Below are positions 1 to 11,312 of a DNA stretch of 64,000 bases, in pieces. Source of the DNA: Andrena cerasifolii (Eukaryota > Arthropoda > Insecta > Hymenoptera > Andrenidae); contig NC_135120.1 of assembly GCF_050908995.1 (NCBI RefSeq), positions 13,839,433 to 13,903,432 of the forward strand. Direction: 5' to 3'. A program made the translations under genes and the position numbers. Within the stretch, counting starts at the first letter, position 1. Each line of letters opens with the position of its first letter. The notes below the pieces were generated by a model. The model was not told where the DNA came from, did no database searches, and saw nothing but the letters and a program-made list of their open reading frames with translations.

Positions 1-604
1 GTTTGAGAATTCGAAAGAAATTAAACATGGCGAATATCGAAGGTGTCGATGAACAGAAATCTGTTTAGGAGCCTTCCTTTGTACAGTATCTTCTGCGACA
101 CTGTTTTAAAAGATAATTTATCATAAACATAGTAATGTTCCATATGGCTCTTTAACTTTGTGATGTTTTCGAATACATACATTTGAATTTTAATAAAGAG
201 ACAGGTGTGTGTCAATCAACTCTATCAGTACTACCTCCTGCAACCTTAAAAGGAATTAAATTCGGGATAGTAAGGATCGTACGTTGAAATGATGCGCCAT
301 CTACGCGTGCACATTACAAAAGAAGGTTCTCGGTGTTTTCCTTTGAAACTCGATCGCTAATGGTACATTCTACTTCCTAAGCATCCTCGGCTACTCGCTG
401 ATTCGCTCAAAGTGATCGCCATCATTTTCAGTAGCCAACCCAGAAACAGTCACAACGGAAACTGTTACAGAAGGTGTATGCTTCAAGTTCTAAGTGGGTA
501 CGCCATCTGTAGACTGATAATTTCTTGAAATTGTGCTTTCCTGTGGAGTTGAAGAAACGTTATCCGCCTACAATAGTAATCACTCGTTTTTACGGTGATT
601 CAAA
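1..604. other. Upstream region of CCT2, no gene seen
   Basis: AT-rich sequence with short random open frames only. It should contain the promoter and 5' UTR of the chaperonin gene that follows. I see no clear TATA box and no RNA gene. Confidence 0.5.
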
Positions 605-3102
605 ATGGTAATAAAGTTATTCTGTCTTCCCATTCTGCACCGTAGACTAATATTACCGTAATATCGTACGAAATCGAGAAATCTGAGTAATAACGGGCCG
701 AGCGTCCATTGCCCGGTTTCGTATATGAACGTGTGACAAATGGCGCACGTGTGTCAATAGCAAGATTTTTCTATCGCGATCTTAATGTTACTTCCTTTAA
801 GAGAAAAATCACATCCCAAAATTACATTTTCGCGGCCCCAAGAAACCGAATTATCTTGCATACCAATAACTGCGTTGACCAGGCACTTTCAATTCCACAT
901 CGCGCTATTAAATAATTCATCAAAAAGACTGAAAAATGCAATGAAGTTAACGTCATGAATTGCATATTCTAATAAAATCGATATATGCACCGAGTTCTAA
1001 TTACGATTACTAGTGCCGCTGATTATAGAAATTTAAAAATGAATACAGGTCTCCCTGAACCCTGTCAGAATCCTCAAGAACGATGCAGAAGAAGAGAAGG
1101 CAGAGATTGCCAGGCTCAGCCTGTTCGTAGGGGCGATAGCCATTGGAGACTTGGTCAAGTCGACGCTTGGGCCAAAGGGCATGGATAAGGTATTGGTCGC
1201 TCACGGGCGGACGGCAGGAGACGTTCAGGTCACTAACGATGGAGCGACTATTCTGAAAAATGTCGGCGTGGATAACCCTGCCGCTAAAATTTTAGTGGAT
1301 ATGTCCCGTGTACAAGACGATGAAGTCGGAGATGGCACTACTTCTGTAACTGTCCTTGGTTTGTATATTATTATGAATTACTCCTTAATTTAATGTACTT
1401 TAGGATAGAAGTTATCTTTCGCATCAAAGAAAGATTCGTCGATTAAGGGTAAAACTCCTAAAGATATATTATTTCCAATTATAGCTTCTGAATTGTTACG
1501 AGAAGCGGAGAAATTAATCGATCAAAAGATTCATCCTCAAACTATAATCTCTGGTTGGAGGAGTGCGACTAACGTGGCACGCGAAGCTTTAAGAAACGCC
1601 GCGACCGATAATTCTGCAGATCCTGAACGTTTCCACGAAGATCTGTTGAACATTGCGCGCACAACCTTGAGCTCAAAGATTTTGTCTCAACATAAAGAAT
1701 ATTTCAGTAAGCTCGCCGTGGATGCTGTACTACGTCTCAAAGGATCTGGCAATTTGTCGGCGATTCAAGTAATTAAGAAACGCGGAGGAACTTTAGCCCA
1801 CTCTTTCCTCGATGACGGATTCTTGCTGGATAAAAAGCCTGGAGTCCATCAACCACAAAAAATAACTGATGCTCGTATACTTATAGCCAACACTCCTATG
1901 GATACAGATAAAATCAAGGTAAGTAAAGAAGATAGAAATGTGGAATTATAATAATAATTCGATAATAATAGTTATAATACACGCACATTGGTCTTCAGGT
2001 ATTTGGATCCAGAGTTCGAGTCGATTCAATGGCGAAAATTGCGGAACTAGAAGCAGCAGAAAAAGAGAAGATGAAGGTAATAGAGACTGTTAGGAACAGA
2101 TATAAAATTCATGTATAATTATCAACGATTATAATACGATTGCATTTAATCCAGGATAAAGTGGACAAGATCATAAAGCACGGCTGCAACGTCTTTATCA
2201 ATAGACAGCTGATTTATAATTACCCGGAACAACTGTTTGCCGATGCTAACATCATGGCTATTGAGCACGCCGACTTTGAAGGTATTGAGAGACTTGCTCT
2301 TGTTACCGGCGGAGAAATAGTCAGTACTTTCGACAGTCCAGAAACGGTGAAACTTGGAAAATGTGATCACATCGAACAGGTATGTCCTAGAATTTAATAC
2401 CGTTTCTACGCACGCTGGTGCGTACTGATCTCAAGCGTCTATACATTTCCGCAGGTGATGATAGGTGAAGATACCCTGCTGAAATTCTCAGGAGTTCCTC
2501 TGGGTGAAGCGTGCACTGTAATAATCCGAGGAGCCACGCAGCAGATCATCGACGAGGCAGAGAGATCGCTGCACGATGCTCTTTGCGTGCTGTCGGCTAC
2601 AGTGCGCGAATCGAAAATTGTTTACGGTGGTGGATGCAGCGAGATGGTGATGGCCTGCGCTGTTATGAAAGCAGCAGCTTCTACTCCTGGAAAAGAAGCG
2701 GTTGCGATGGAATCATTTGCTCGAGCCTTACAACAATTGCCTACCGTAATTGCCGATAACGCTGGGTATGATTCAGCTCAGTTGGTTAGCGAACTTAGAG
2801 CCGCGCACAATTCCGGCGCGAGCACTATGGGTCTCGGTAAGTTTGTATACATCATAGATGTCCCTTATTAATGCATAAAAATGCCAAACGGTAAGTAATA
2901 AATTATTTCCATTTCTGTTATTGTGATAGATATGGAACAAGGACGTACGGGATGCATGGAACGGTTAGGAATAACTGAGTCTTGGGCTGTGAAGAGGCAG
3001 GTTTTGCTTAGCGCCGCAGAAGCGGCAGAAATGATTTTACGCGTGGATGACATTTTGCGGGCGGCGCCCAGGAAACGTGTCAAGGACCATGGACGTTGCT
3101 AA
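605..3102 (+). CDS. CCT2: T-complex protein 1 subunit beta (CCT-beta chaperonin)
   Basis: Subunit of the cytosolic CCT/TRiC double-ring chaperonin, which folds actin, tubulin and other proteins using ATP. Coding exons: 1049-1358, 1485-1918, 1999-2076, 2155-2379, 2455-2836 and 2930-3102. All have GT-AG borders and matching phases. The frame is closed by TGA just upstream of 1049, and AG at 1047-1048 is an acceptor, so the start must lie in an earlier exon. The best candidate is ATG 605-607, directly followed by a donor (gtaata), giving MVSLNPVRILKND. With it the protein is 534 aa, close to human CCT2 (535). Visible family motifs are GDLVKSTLGPKGMDK, NDGATILKN and VGDGTTSVTVL (ATP site), and VYGGGCSEM and DNAGYDSAQL near the C-terminus. 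It ends in AAPRKRVKDHGRC. Identity is firm; the start exon is inferred. Confidence 0.95.
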
Positions 3103-3855
3103 TTGGACGGGCGTTTTTCCATTGCTTTAATTTTGTTTGCACTGCTTCTTCGTGATACGAATTATAATCAGATTATCGGCAACTTGGTCTCAAGCATCCA
3201 TTCATTTCGTTTATACACGTGAATATTAATTGTTAGTTACTGATATCGATTCACTAATTTCTCTTCGATTACTGCGATATATGCTATAATTGTATACATA
3301 AAAAAATCTTATATGTAATAATACTTAAACAGGAAGTGCGCTAGGGATTTGTAAAACAATCGGAACAACTTGCGATCTCCATTTTTTATAACAATACATT
3401 AGGTTTAACACCAATAAATGCTTTAACCTGTATACTGTTCTTCACTAAGGCTTTGCACTGGCAACGTTTTATAAAAAATTAAAAACATTAATCAAAAGTT
3501 GGTAACAATCGTATTTATAGCAAACATGGAATAATAAAATATAAATACTACTGTCTTTACGCCGTAACGAGTAATTATTCTGCTGTGGACACCTCCAGTA
3601 CGAATTGCAAGTTAAATGTTTCTTTAATGAATTGAAATATTTAAACCGAACACTGCCTTAAATGCTCTCATAAATTACTACTGCCCGTATTCGGACAGGT
3701 TCCAAAGTGGCGCCACACAATTACTAAAAGGTCGATCATAAAACGATAACAAATGTTGTATGCGTGAGGAAGTTAAAGTGACGTGTCTTGAGTGAAACGA
3801 CATACTAATAAGCCGAATGCAGTCTACGTTTCAATGCAATGGGAACTTGTTGCCT
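3103..3855. other. Shared 3' region of CCT2 and the convergent reductase gene
   Basis: About 750 bp between two convergent stop codons. It holds the CCT2 3' UTR and probably the 3' UTR of the cytochrome b5 reductase on the other strand. No coding potential. Confidence 0.6.
3413..3418 (+). terminator. Poly(A) signal AATAAA of CCT2
   Basis: AATAAA lies about 310 nt after the CCT2 stop codon, in AT-rich sequence before the convergent reductase gene. It is the first canonical hexamer I see downstream. Confidence 0.5.
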
Positions 3856-5557
3856 TTAATATGCAAATCGTAATTTCAAATCGTATCCAAGTTTATCAAG
3901 ATTAGGATTACAAGCGAAATTGATCATCGGTGGTGGGCCACACATCAGTACAATCGTATCAGACGACGGGGGGAACATATGTTTCTCTATCATTTCTGCG
4001 TTTATGTGCCCCGTGCTGTATGGCCAATTTTCACCGCTAGTATCCAATGTGTACCAGACTTTTAATTTGTCCGGATGGTTTTTCGCGATACCATCTAACT
4101 CATCTCGAAGCAGTATATCTTTCTCCGTTTGGTTGGCAAAAAGTAGAGAAACCTGCGTTTCATCTGTGGCGTCTTTTGTAATAGCGCGAATTAGTTGTAG
4201 CATTGGTGTGATACCCGTACCGCCAGCTAACATTACAACCTGCAATCAACGCGAGAAATTATTAACTTTAAATTTCTATAAATGTGAAATACATTTACGA
4301 ACGTAAATCAATGTATGTACCTTCTTAGTGTCGTAATCGACAGGTGGGTCTTTACGTAAAATTTTTATGGAGAACTTTCCATGACCCTTATAAACAAGGC
4401 GACCTGATGGCCCCTTGAAATCAATAGTATCTCCAATTTTCATGTTTTCTAGATGCTGAGACAATTTCCCCCCCTCGGGGAATTTTGGATGTACGCTTTT
4501 GAAATATACCTAGTGGCGAACATTTAAGTTTCAATTGTTACGTTAAAGTTCAGGTTCATTATCATCTACTGTATTTTTACTTACTTTGATGACAAGATCT
4601 ACGTAACCATGGTCGTCGTCGCTAGAAACAGGCGTATAGGATCGTATAACAACATCTTCTCCGATTTTCGCTATTAAATGTACATGCTGACCAATCGGTA
4701 ACCCTAAGATGTGATCTGGTGTTGGCAAACCAAATCTAAACTTTCTTGTATCGTGGCTTATTACGTCTTTTTGAATTAATGGTAAGCTATATTTAACAAC
4801 TGGGTCAACCAGCAAACTCGGAGACTTCTTTTTCTTTTCGCTGCTCCACGATATGTAAAGTTTCACTGCTAATCCTATTACAGCTATCGTTCCTACAGCA
4901 GCCAACACTGGCAAAACCTGAAAACAATCGCGAAAATTAAAAATTGATCACAGAAGGAATTTACTATTAGTTTGCGAAGCCAGAAAGCTAGTAGTATGAT
5001 TATCTTATTCAACTTTTGACCCAAGATATACAATGTGTAACTGTTACAGATTACGCACACTGATCGTGTAGATTTGAAAGCTACAAATCTTAAGATTTCT
5101 GAAGTACACATTAAACAGGTCAGTTTTCCATATGCAAAATGTAAGAAATGGTAACGATTTCTACGTAACAGCCCCAAGAATTAAATTGGCTAAAGAATTC
5201 AATTTCCCTTTTAATTGCCACTGACAATAGAATGTAGGAGCGCCAAATAAGTCTGCTTTAGAAATATAATCCAATTATGCATGTCAGTTTATAAATCCTA
5301 TTGCAATCTCTTGTAGAATAATTCTGCTTTGCTTAAACCTACCCAAATTAAACGAAACTACTTTTTAATGTTAAAAAATAATGCATTATTTAGTCTGCGA
5401 CGCTGTTTTCAAGGAGGTTATACGTCAAAGTTGTTACAAAAGTCGTACAAAGTTGTTTGTCAAATGCTACTTGTCGACAATTAATAAAGAAGTATTCGTT
5501 TAGATGCTCCTTTTTCCCCCATTCAGACAAACTTACCAGCGATCGTAAATTTGGCAT
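3856..5557 (-). CDS. Cyb5r: NADH-cytochrome b5 reductase (CYB5R3-like)
   Basis: FAD flavoenzyme passing electrons from NADH to cytochrome b5 at the ER or mitochondrial outer membrane, for fatty acid desaturation and sterol synthesis. Four coding exons in gene order: 5557-5537 (MPNLRSL), 4917-4585, 4509-4321 and 4239-3856. All junctions are GT-AG in phase 0, giving 308 aa; human CYB5R3 has 301. The N-terminal anchor is hydrophobic (residues about 8-28) and followed by a KKKK stretch. FAD-binding motifs are RSYTPVSSDDD (about 99) and GGKLSQHL; NADH-binding motifs are AGGTGITPM (about 186) and CGPPPM (281-286). The C-terminus LRFAY resembles the aromatic end of the family. ATG 5557-5555 sits in a 21-nt exon with a perfect gtaagt donor, and this supplies the membrane anchor start. 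CYB5R1 and CYB5R2 homologues are the alternative assignment. Confidence 0.95.
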
Positions 5558-7912
5558 CGTAAATCAAATCGCACGTGGTTAAAACCTTCGCGAAAGAATG
5601 CCGAGAACGAGGCTAAGGTTGTAACAGTACGGTGAAGCAGGTGGGGATTATATGAGAAAAGAAAGGATCTTAGGAAGAATGAGCACCAATCCCTATCGAG
5701 AAATCTTTACGGAAACGTCTTCGACTCGTTGCCGGCTTCGAAGGAATTTTTACGCGCACGCCTCGAGAAATCAGCGGCGTCTACCATGGGGTCAGATACA
5801 GAGCGCTACCCTTTAAAATAGATTTTACTTCCCTCGATCTAGGAACAGTGCTAGTATTCCAACGTATTTATAGCTATATTACCAGAGGCATTATGCGCGA
5901 AGTGTAGAACGGCATGCCTTTCCGTCATTGTTACAGAGGACACAAAAAAATAATCAATCACACTGTTACTAACTCGATCACTCGTTATATTGGATCGATA
6001 TGTTACGAAATACTTTTAGTATCTGGGATATAGTATTTGGTATATGATACTTTCGCGATGTTTAATACATTTCCATTACATCGGCTAATAACAATCACAT
6101 TTCCGCTGGTCGAAGCAATTAACAGATACTCAGTGAATGGTCTGTTACTCTTACATATTTATAAGAGCATTCAAGCTGAAATAGTGTTGAATAAATTTGG
6201 TTCACTTTACTTTACTTCGTTTGAATGTGTTGTCCAGTAGAGAGAGTCAATTAAAATGACTGTCTCGATTGGTGATTATAGGAATGGGCTTCTCGAAACA
6301 TCGAAACCTAAGAAAGTTTCGAGTTTCCAGAATTCGAAACTTTGCACCTTTTTCGTCATTCGAAACTCTCGAAAGTCAGATAAGAAAAAGTAAGATAAAA
6401 TCAATGAATAATTTTTACATTGTTATATTTTTGTCTCTATCTTGTGTAACTTTGGTCAATAGAGATTTATGCAAAAAATTTGTTGACTTCAGTTCTCAAA
6501 GCAAGATATTCCACTTACAAAACTGAATCAGCACTTCAAGTTTCGAGAGTTTCGAAGCCTTACAGAGTTTCGGATACGAATTTCGAGAATTTAAAAATTA
6601 GGTTCGAACCCACCTCTACTTTTGGGGTACTCTATATACTCAGTTGTCATATGATCTGAAGATTGATTACGTCTCAAGTCTTTTGAAATTATTCGCATAT
6701 ACAACACGACTTCAACAATTATAGATTGAAATTCTGTTTACTAAGATGAGCATGAATATATCGAGCACTGAATTGTATTAAAAGAATAGGTCCCTTGGTA
6801 TGCAAAATGTACGCACGTGAGAGTAGCTCGATGGTGTTGCGTTCGTCTGTTCCGACATAATAGTATTGTAATATTTACAGCCCTACTTTCTTAAGTTTCA
6901 GGAACGTAGCACCCGATAACCACCTGTTGTTACGGTTAATTCAAGGATACGAACACTTATTGTTCAACTTAAAATGTTAACTTGCAGAAGTGCTTTGCGA
7001 AACGCAACACAGGAAATTTTCAACGAGCACTCCGTGTCCAGAATCTGTTACTTGACTGGACGGTCGTATCTACAATGAGCCTGACTTCGGTATTTTTCTA
7101 TCGGGTGATAAAATAGTCATGTCTCAGATATCAAGGTCGCTGGTTACAGATAACGTGTACGCTTTTTTGCAATTTTACGAAACCTTTCAAGCTACATTTG
7201 CATCGAATAAGTATGTGTATATGAAAAGAAATTGAGAAATTGAAATACTATGACCTTCAAATATTATAAACAGCTTAGTATTGTGTCACAACTTCCAAAA
7301 CCGCAGGATTATTACTCAAAAGTGACATGCAAAATCTAGTATATTGCGTAATCTGCATGCACACATTCCTTTTGTGCTAATTATAAGTTCATATGTAAAT
7401 GAGCATACCGGTAAAACTATAAAGTAGATTTTTTTCTTAATTTTGTACGAGAGATCTATAGAAATATACATATAAGATCGTATCAACTTTCGTACGAATA
7501 AATATGGTTCAAGGAATTATTGAAATATTTTAAAAAAAAATTTAAACGATGTATACAATAATCAATACACATATGATATAACGAAATTTTGATGAATCAA
7601 ATCTAATTTAAATATACATTGTGCATGATTGTAAAGGGACAATGCACTTTATCTTTAAAGAAGATATGTGCATTCAGTGGTGTGAAATGCTATTTATGCA
7701 TATGTTACATATGGATTTCCTTCCAGCAAGTAGCGACACTAGCGACATCTTGAAAATTAACATATCTTGTACGTTAGACGGCAGTAGAGGTTAGGTATAT
7801 CAAGTGTTGATCAGTGTTGATGTAAACACATCGACGAATTTGCAATATGCTCCTATAGTTCTGTGATCACGTTTAAACCCGTGATTTTCGACGCGTTTTA
7901 ATTTATGTTCCG
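5558..7912. other. Intergenic region, reductase to TMEM60
   Basis: AT-rich, no coding exon recognised. It must contain the reductase promoter (reading left) and the TMEM60 promoter (reading right). A stretch at about 6279-6618 rich in TTTCGA motifs looks like a decayed repeat. The rest shows nothing I can name. Confidence 0.5.
6279..6618. repeat. Possible decayed inverted-repeat element rich in TTTCGAGA
   Basis: The left edge TAGGAATGGGCTTCTCGAAA resembles the reverse complement of the right edge (TAGAGGTGGGTTCGAAC), and the interior repeats CGAAAC and TTTCGAG. The ends look hAT-like, but the 8-bp flanks do not match, so this is tentative. Confidence 0.3.
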
Positions 7913-8784
7913 ATGGCAGTTTTACACCGCGCACTATTTACATGGTTTAATATCTTGATTTTCCTTATTCTAATAATCTTGAAGCACGACCAAAAAATAC
8001 AATGGAATTGGTTCATAGTTTTTATTCCGATGTGGCTATACGACCATATACTTCTCGTTTATGTAGTTTTTCATATGGTTTCCCATTGCAAAAACGGACG
8101 TGTTGGTAACTTACGCCGGGACGTAAGTTGATAAAAAAAAAGAGGGCAACTAGAGAGAAAGAGATGAATATAACTCCCGACATTATATCCAGTTTCATCA
8201 AGAATTCACTTATCGTTAAAAATTCTCCTTTTCACATAATTTGTAAATTCTCTTAATTTGCGAATAAAACTGTTGATTAAGAAAATGTTTAATAAAGTAT
8301 CAACGAATGGCATACTTTAATTCGTTGTATCTCATTTCCCAATGATCTTAATCACATAACTTTATATATCGAACTGATACGTGTCTAAAATAGACTGGTA
8401 TTATATAATAAATAATATACAATGTATTCACTTGAAATAGTTAATAAATTGGTTTCCAAGATATTTGAAAATAAGTTGTAAATAAAAAATTTTCATTCCC
8501 ATGCAATATATAAACTCGAAGCTTTCAAGTTGTTGATACAACGAAGAATGTTAATGAAACTGGATATTAACTACACTTCACAAAAACTGAATGCAATTTC
8601 CTTCTAGGCATGGCACATGACAGCTGTGTTTTTGAAGCTAAGTGCCCAAATTTTAATATGTTTGAAACTGGAAGTACCTCAATGGTTCATATCGGCAAAA
8701 GTTGCTTTGGCGCCGTTTTGCATTCTTCTTCCAGCGCTGGCAGTTGACGTTTTTGTACATCTGATACAACATTACCAGTACTGA
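7913..8784 (+). CDS. TMEM60: Transmembrane protein 60 (TMEM60)
   Basis: Small four-pass membrane protein of unknown function, conserved in animals. Two exons, 7913-8122 and 8608-8784, joined in phase 0 (donor gtaagt, acceptor ttctag), encode 128 aa; human TMEM60 has 133. The first exon gives hydrophobic segments at about residues 8-25 and 33-56, including the family signature WNWFIVFIPMWLYDHILLV (human: WNWFLIFIPVWIFDTILLV). The second exon begins AWHMTAVFLKL and has two more hydrophobic segments, ending HLIQHYQY. The ATG at 7913 aligns with the family start; an ATG seven bases upstream is out of frame. Recognition rests on the signature and on matching length and topology. Confidence 0.9.
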
Positions 8785-10030
8785 TGCCAGATTATAATTG
8801 ATTTAAAACTATTGAAATAAGTATTTGTAACATTTACCATGTTTTATATAAGTCTAATTTTTTATGTTCACCGTATGAGATTTATGGAGAGTTTCTACTT
8901 AGCAGTGGTACTTTGTATTATCTTCACAATTTAATAACATCATTTGTAGAAAAGTCTAAGATTATATGACTGGTACTATCAGAATACATCGCAAAATGGA
9001 GCGATGATATTCTGTTATGCCTCCTAACTCAGGTGTATATATTACATAACGACAAACGGATAGAATGTATTAAATACTACCTTGACATTAGGTTTTGCCT
9101 TACATATCATTGTTCCTTCAATGGTTAAAACGAAGAGAATTATATAGCATACTTTCAGATGGTATGGTAGTCACAAGATGCGAGTCTAGCTTACTATAAA
9201 TACTCTATTGCACAAGGATGAATAGGACAAAGATATAAATAAGTAACTGTACGGCAGCTTCATTATCAAAGCTTTTTCTCATTAGTTCATAAGACTGTCA
9301 TCATTTACAAACAGTGATTTTAATGCTACATTATCAATTTACATTGGTGCATTTAAATATTAAAGTATAACACGAGAACAGTGAGAGACCACATACAGTT
9401 ACCTTCGCAATTATGCAATATGGTTCATTGACAAGTGCCTTCTGCCTGCATTGTGCGTAGAATAATTGTCGTAACAGCCATCTGCCGCGCTTAAAACCGG
9501 TTCTATGGTACTGATATTCATACCAGAAAGGTGATCAATGAAATTAGAATTATAATAGTTGTATAATAGAACAAGATGTGCTAAGAAGACAAAACATTTT
9601 ACTCTCGCTTAGTTGGTACTAGGTGTTCTGTGCCACGGTTACGTAGTATTTCTACAGTTTCAGTACGATTTCAGTTTTGCTTGACTAAACACTTCAGTTG
9701 TAAGTGTGCAGAAGTAGCAAATCTATGATATTCGCGTAGTTACCGTAATTTGAAACAACAGCGATTTGACAGTGACGCTTTTATATTCAGAGGAGTGGAA
9801 ACGAGTAATATGCAACAGGTAGAATCGTTAGAATCTATTTATCACTGCGCCGAATTCGTATAAATTAAAAAACTGTTTAAAATAATTGGAAGTGAATCTA
9901 AATAGAAATTATATTGTGAAGATAATACTTAAGCTCGATTTTCAATGCTTATTCGTATTTGTTTATATCTGTGAACCTTGGTCGCTGTTTAAAATAATAA
10001 TTTTTGAATTGTTTCAATCTTATTTTTCAG
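8785..10030. other. Intergenic region before the Ig-domain gene
   Basis: No coding frame recognised. The segment just before 10031 ends in a good acceptor (tatttttcag), so at least one 5' UTR exon of the following gene probably lies in this region. Confidence 0.5.
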
Positions 10031-10913
10031 ATGAACGTGAAATTTTTTAGGTTCTTTAGTTTGTCGCTATTATTGCTGAACAATGGAATCATTAGTGAGG
10101 CAATTACGGTGACAGAAGTTCCAGCTGGTCATTTAGCTGAACTTCCATGTCTGAGCAGTGATGACCAACATCGTTTTATGTTTTGGCAACTCACTGATGA
10201 CAGACGTATTATTGGACCTGGGAATCTCATGGATGAAAACAAGTATAATTATGAAGTATTAACTGGAAAACTTTTCATTAGGGTAACTAATAAATGTAAA
10301 TATAAATAAACGAATGTGTAATGAATTCTTCCTTTCAATTAATACTCTCTTGCTAGGGTGTATCAACTGCTGAATCTGGCTTCTACAAGTGTGTTTCAAA
10401 GGGTATATCTGATCATTCTGCTATAAATATTCATGTTGTTGAGTTGATTGTTAAGAAAGATTGGGAAGATGTTTGGGAAAACGACTTCGAAGTATGTTGA
10501 AAACTATTTTAAACCAATAAATATATGCTTTTTTTGTACATTAATTATACTTGTTTTTGTAGACAAATTTATTACGAGGAATGGCTGCTGTTATGGTAAT
10601 AGTTGTTGGTATAGCGATTGCACTTTTTATCATCACAACAAAAAGAAAACGAAATCGCAAATTCTTCGGTATGTCCTTATGGATTACTTATTCTCGATTG
10701 ATTCGTGAATCGAACGACTACGTTAATACATTTCATTGATACGAAATTATTGTTACAGATCTAGAAGAGTCAAGAGAGAACTCTCCTGAGAAATATACAC
10801 CAAATATCAGTGGTGGCTCTACGTTGCCTACACCGATAATTGAAGAGACTGGCATCGATAATGAAGCCTTTGATGTCGATTTTCCTCGAGTATTTAAACA
10901 AATGCAAAAATAA
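10031..10913 (+). CDS. Single-Ig-domain type I membrane protein, unrecognised
   Basis: I do not recognise a named gene. Four exons (10031-10282, 10357-10491, 10563-10668, 10759-10913) join in frame to 215 aa. Residues 1-24 look like a signal peptide (FFSLSLLLLNNGI). An Ig-like domain follows, with Cys40, Trp52 and the F-strand motif ESGFYKC (Cys96). A membrane helix lies at about 135-154 (MAAVMVIVVGIAIALFIITT), followed by a basic stop-transfer (KRKRNRK). The 60-residue acidic cytoplasmic tail contains a PTPIIEETGIDNEAFDVDF segment. The ATG is the first codon after an acceptor, so the 5' UTR is spliced. A small adhesion or receptor subunit is the natural reading of the layout; the function is unknown. 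Convergent with APC4. Confidence 0.8.
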
Positions 10914-11105
10914 TGAGGGATTTTGTGAACTACTATACACAGCCATTTTTACATAGTAGATTACAAAATATCGCATCAACAATACCCTCCTTTGCGTGCC
11001 GCAGTCGGGTAAAAAGACATGGCATCATATACCATTTATCGATGCATGCATCAAACTTTCAATTTAGCCATTAAGACACGAAGGATGCGTGGACATCTTT
11101 CACTT

Positions 11106-11111
11106 AATAAA
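11106..11111 (+). terminator. Poly(A) signal AATAAA of the Ig-domain gene
   Basis: Canonical hexamer about 190 nt after the stop codon and about 200 nt before the end of the convergent APC4 coding region. Confidence 0.5.
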
Positions 11112-11272
11112 GTAAATTGTACTTTTCAGATTAGAACTCATAATACGTTACTGTACATATAATTTATATTATATAAACAATGATTGAACTATTTCATTGA
11201 ATGTTGTATTATTTTAACAAGTATAAAATAACATCATCTTTTGCTTTATCTGTCACTTACGTTTCCAGCGTC

Positions 11273-11278
11273 TTTATT
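11273..11278 (-). terminator. Possible poly(A) signal of APC4
   Basis: AATAAA on the minus strand only 35 nt past the APC4 stop. That implies a very short 3' UTR; a later signal may be used instead. Confidence 0.35.
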
Positions 11279-11312
11279 AGTCATAACTCGATCATCTTTC
11301 GTCTGCGTAACT

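Noticed and set aside
6601..6613. GGTTCGAACCC, identical to a tRNA T-loop/B-box
   Set aside because: No A-box or foldable cloverleaf upstream. It lies in TTTCGA-rich repeat sequence.
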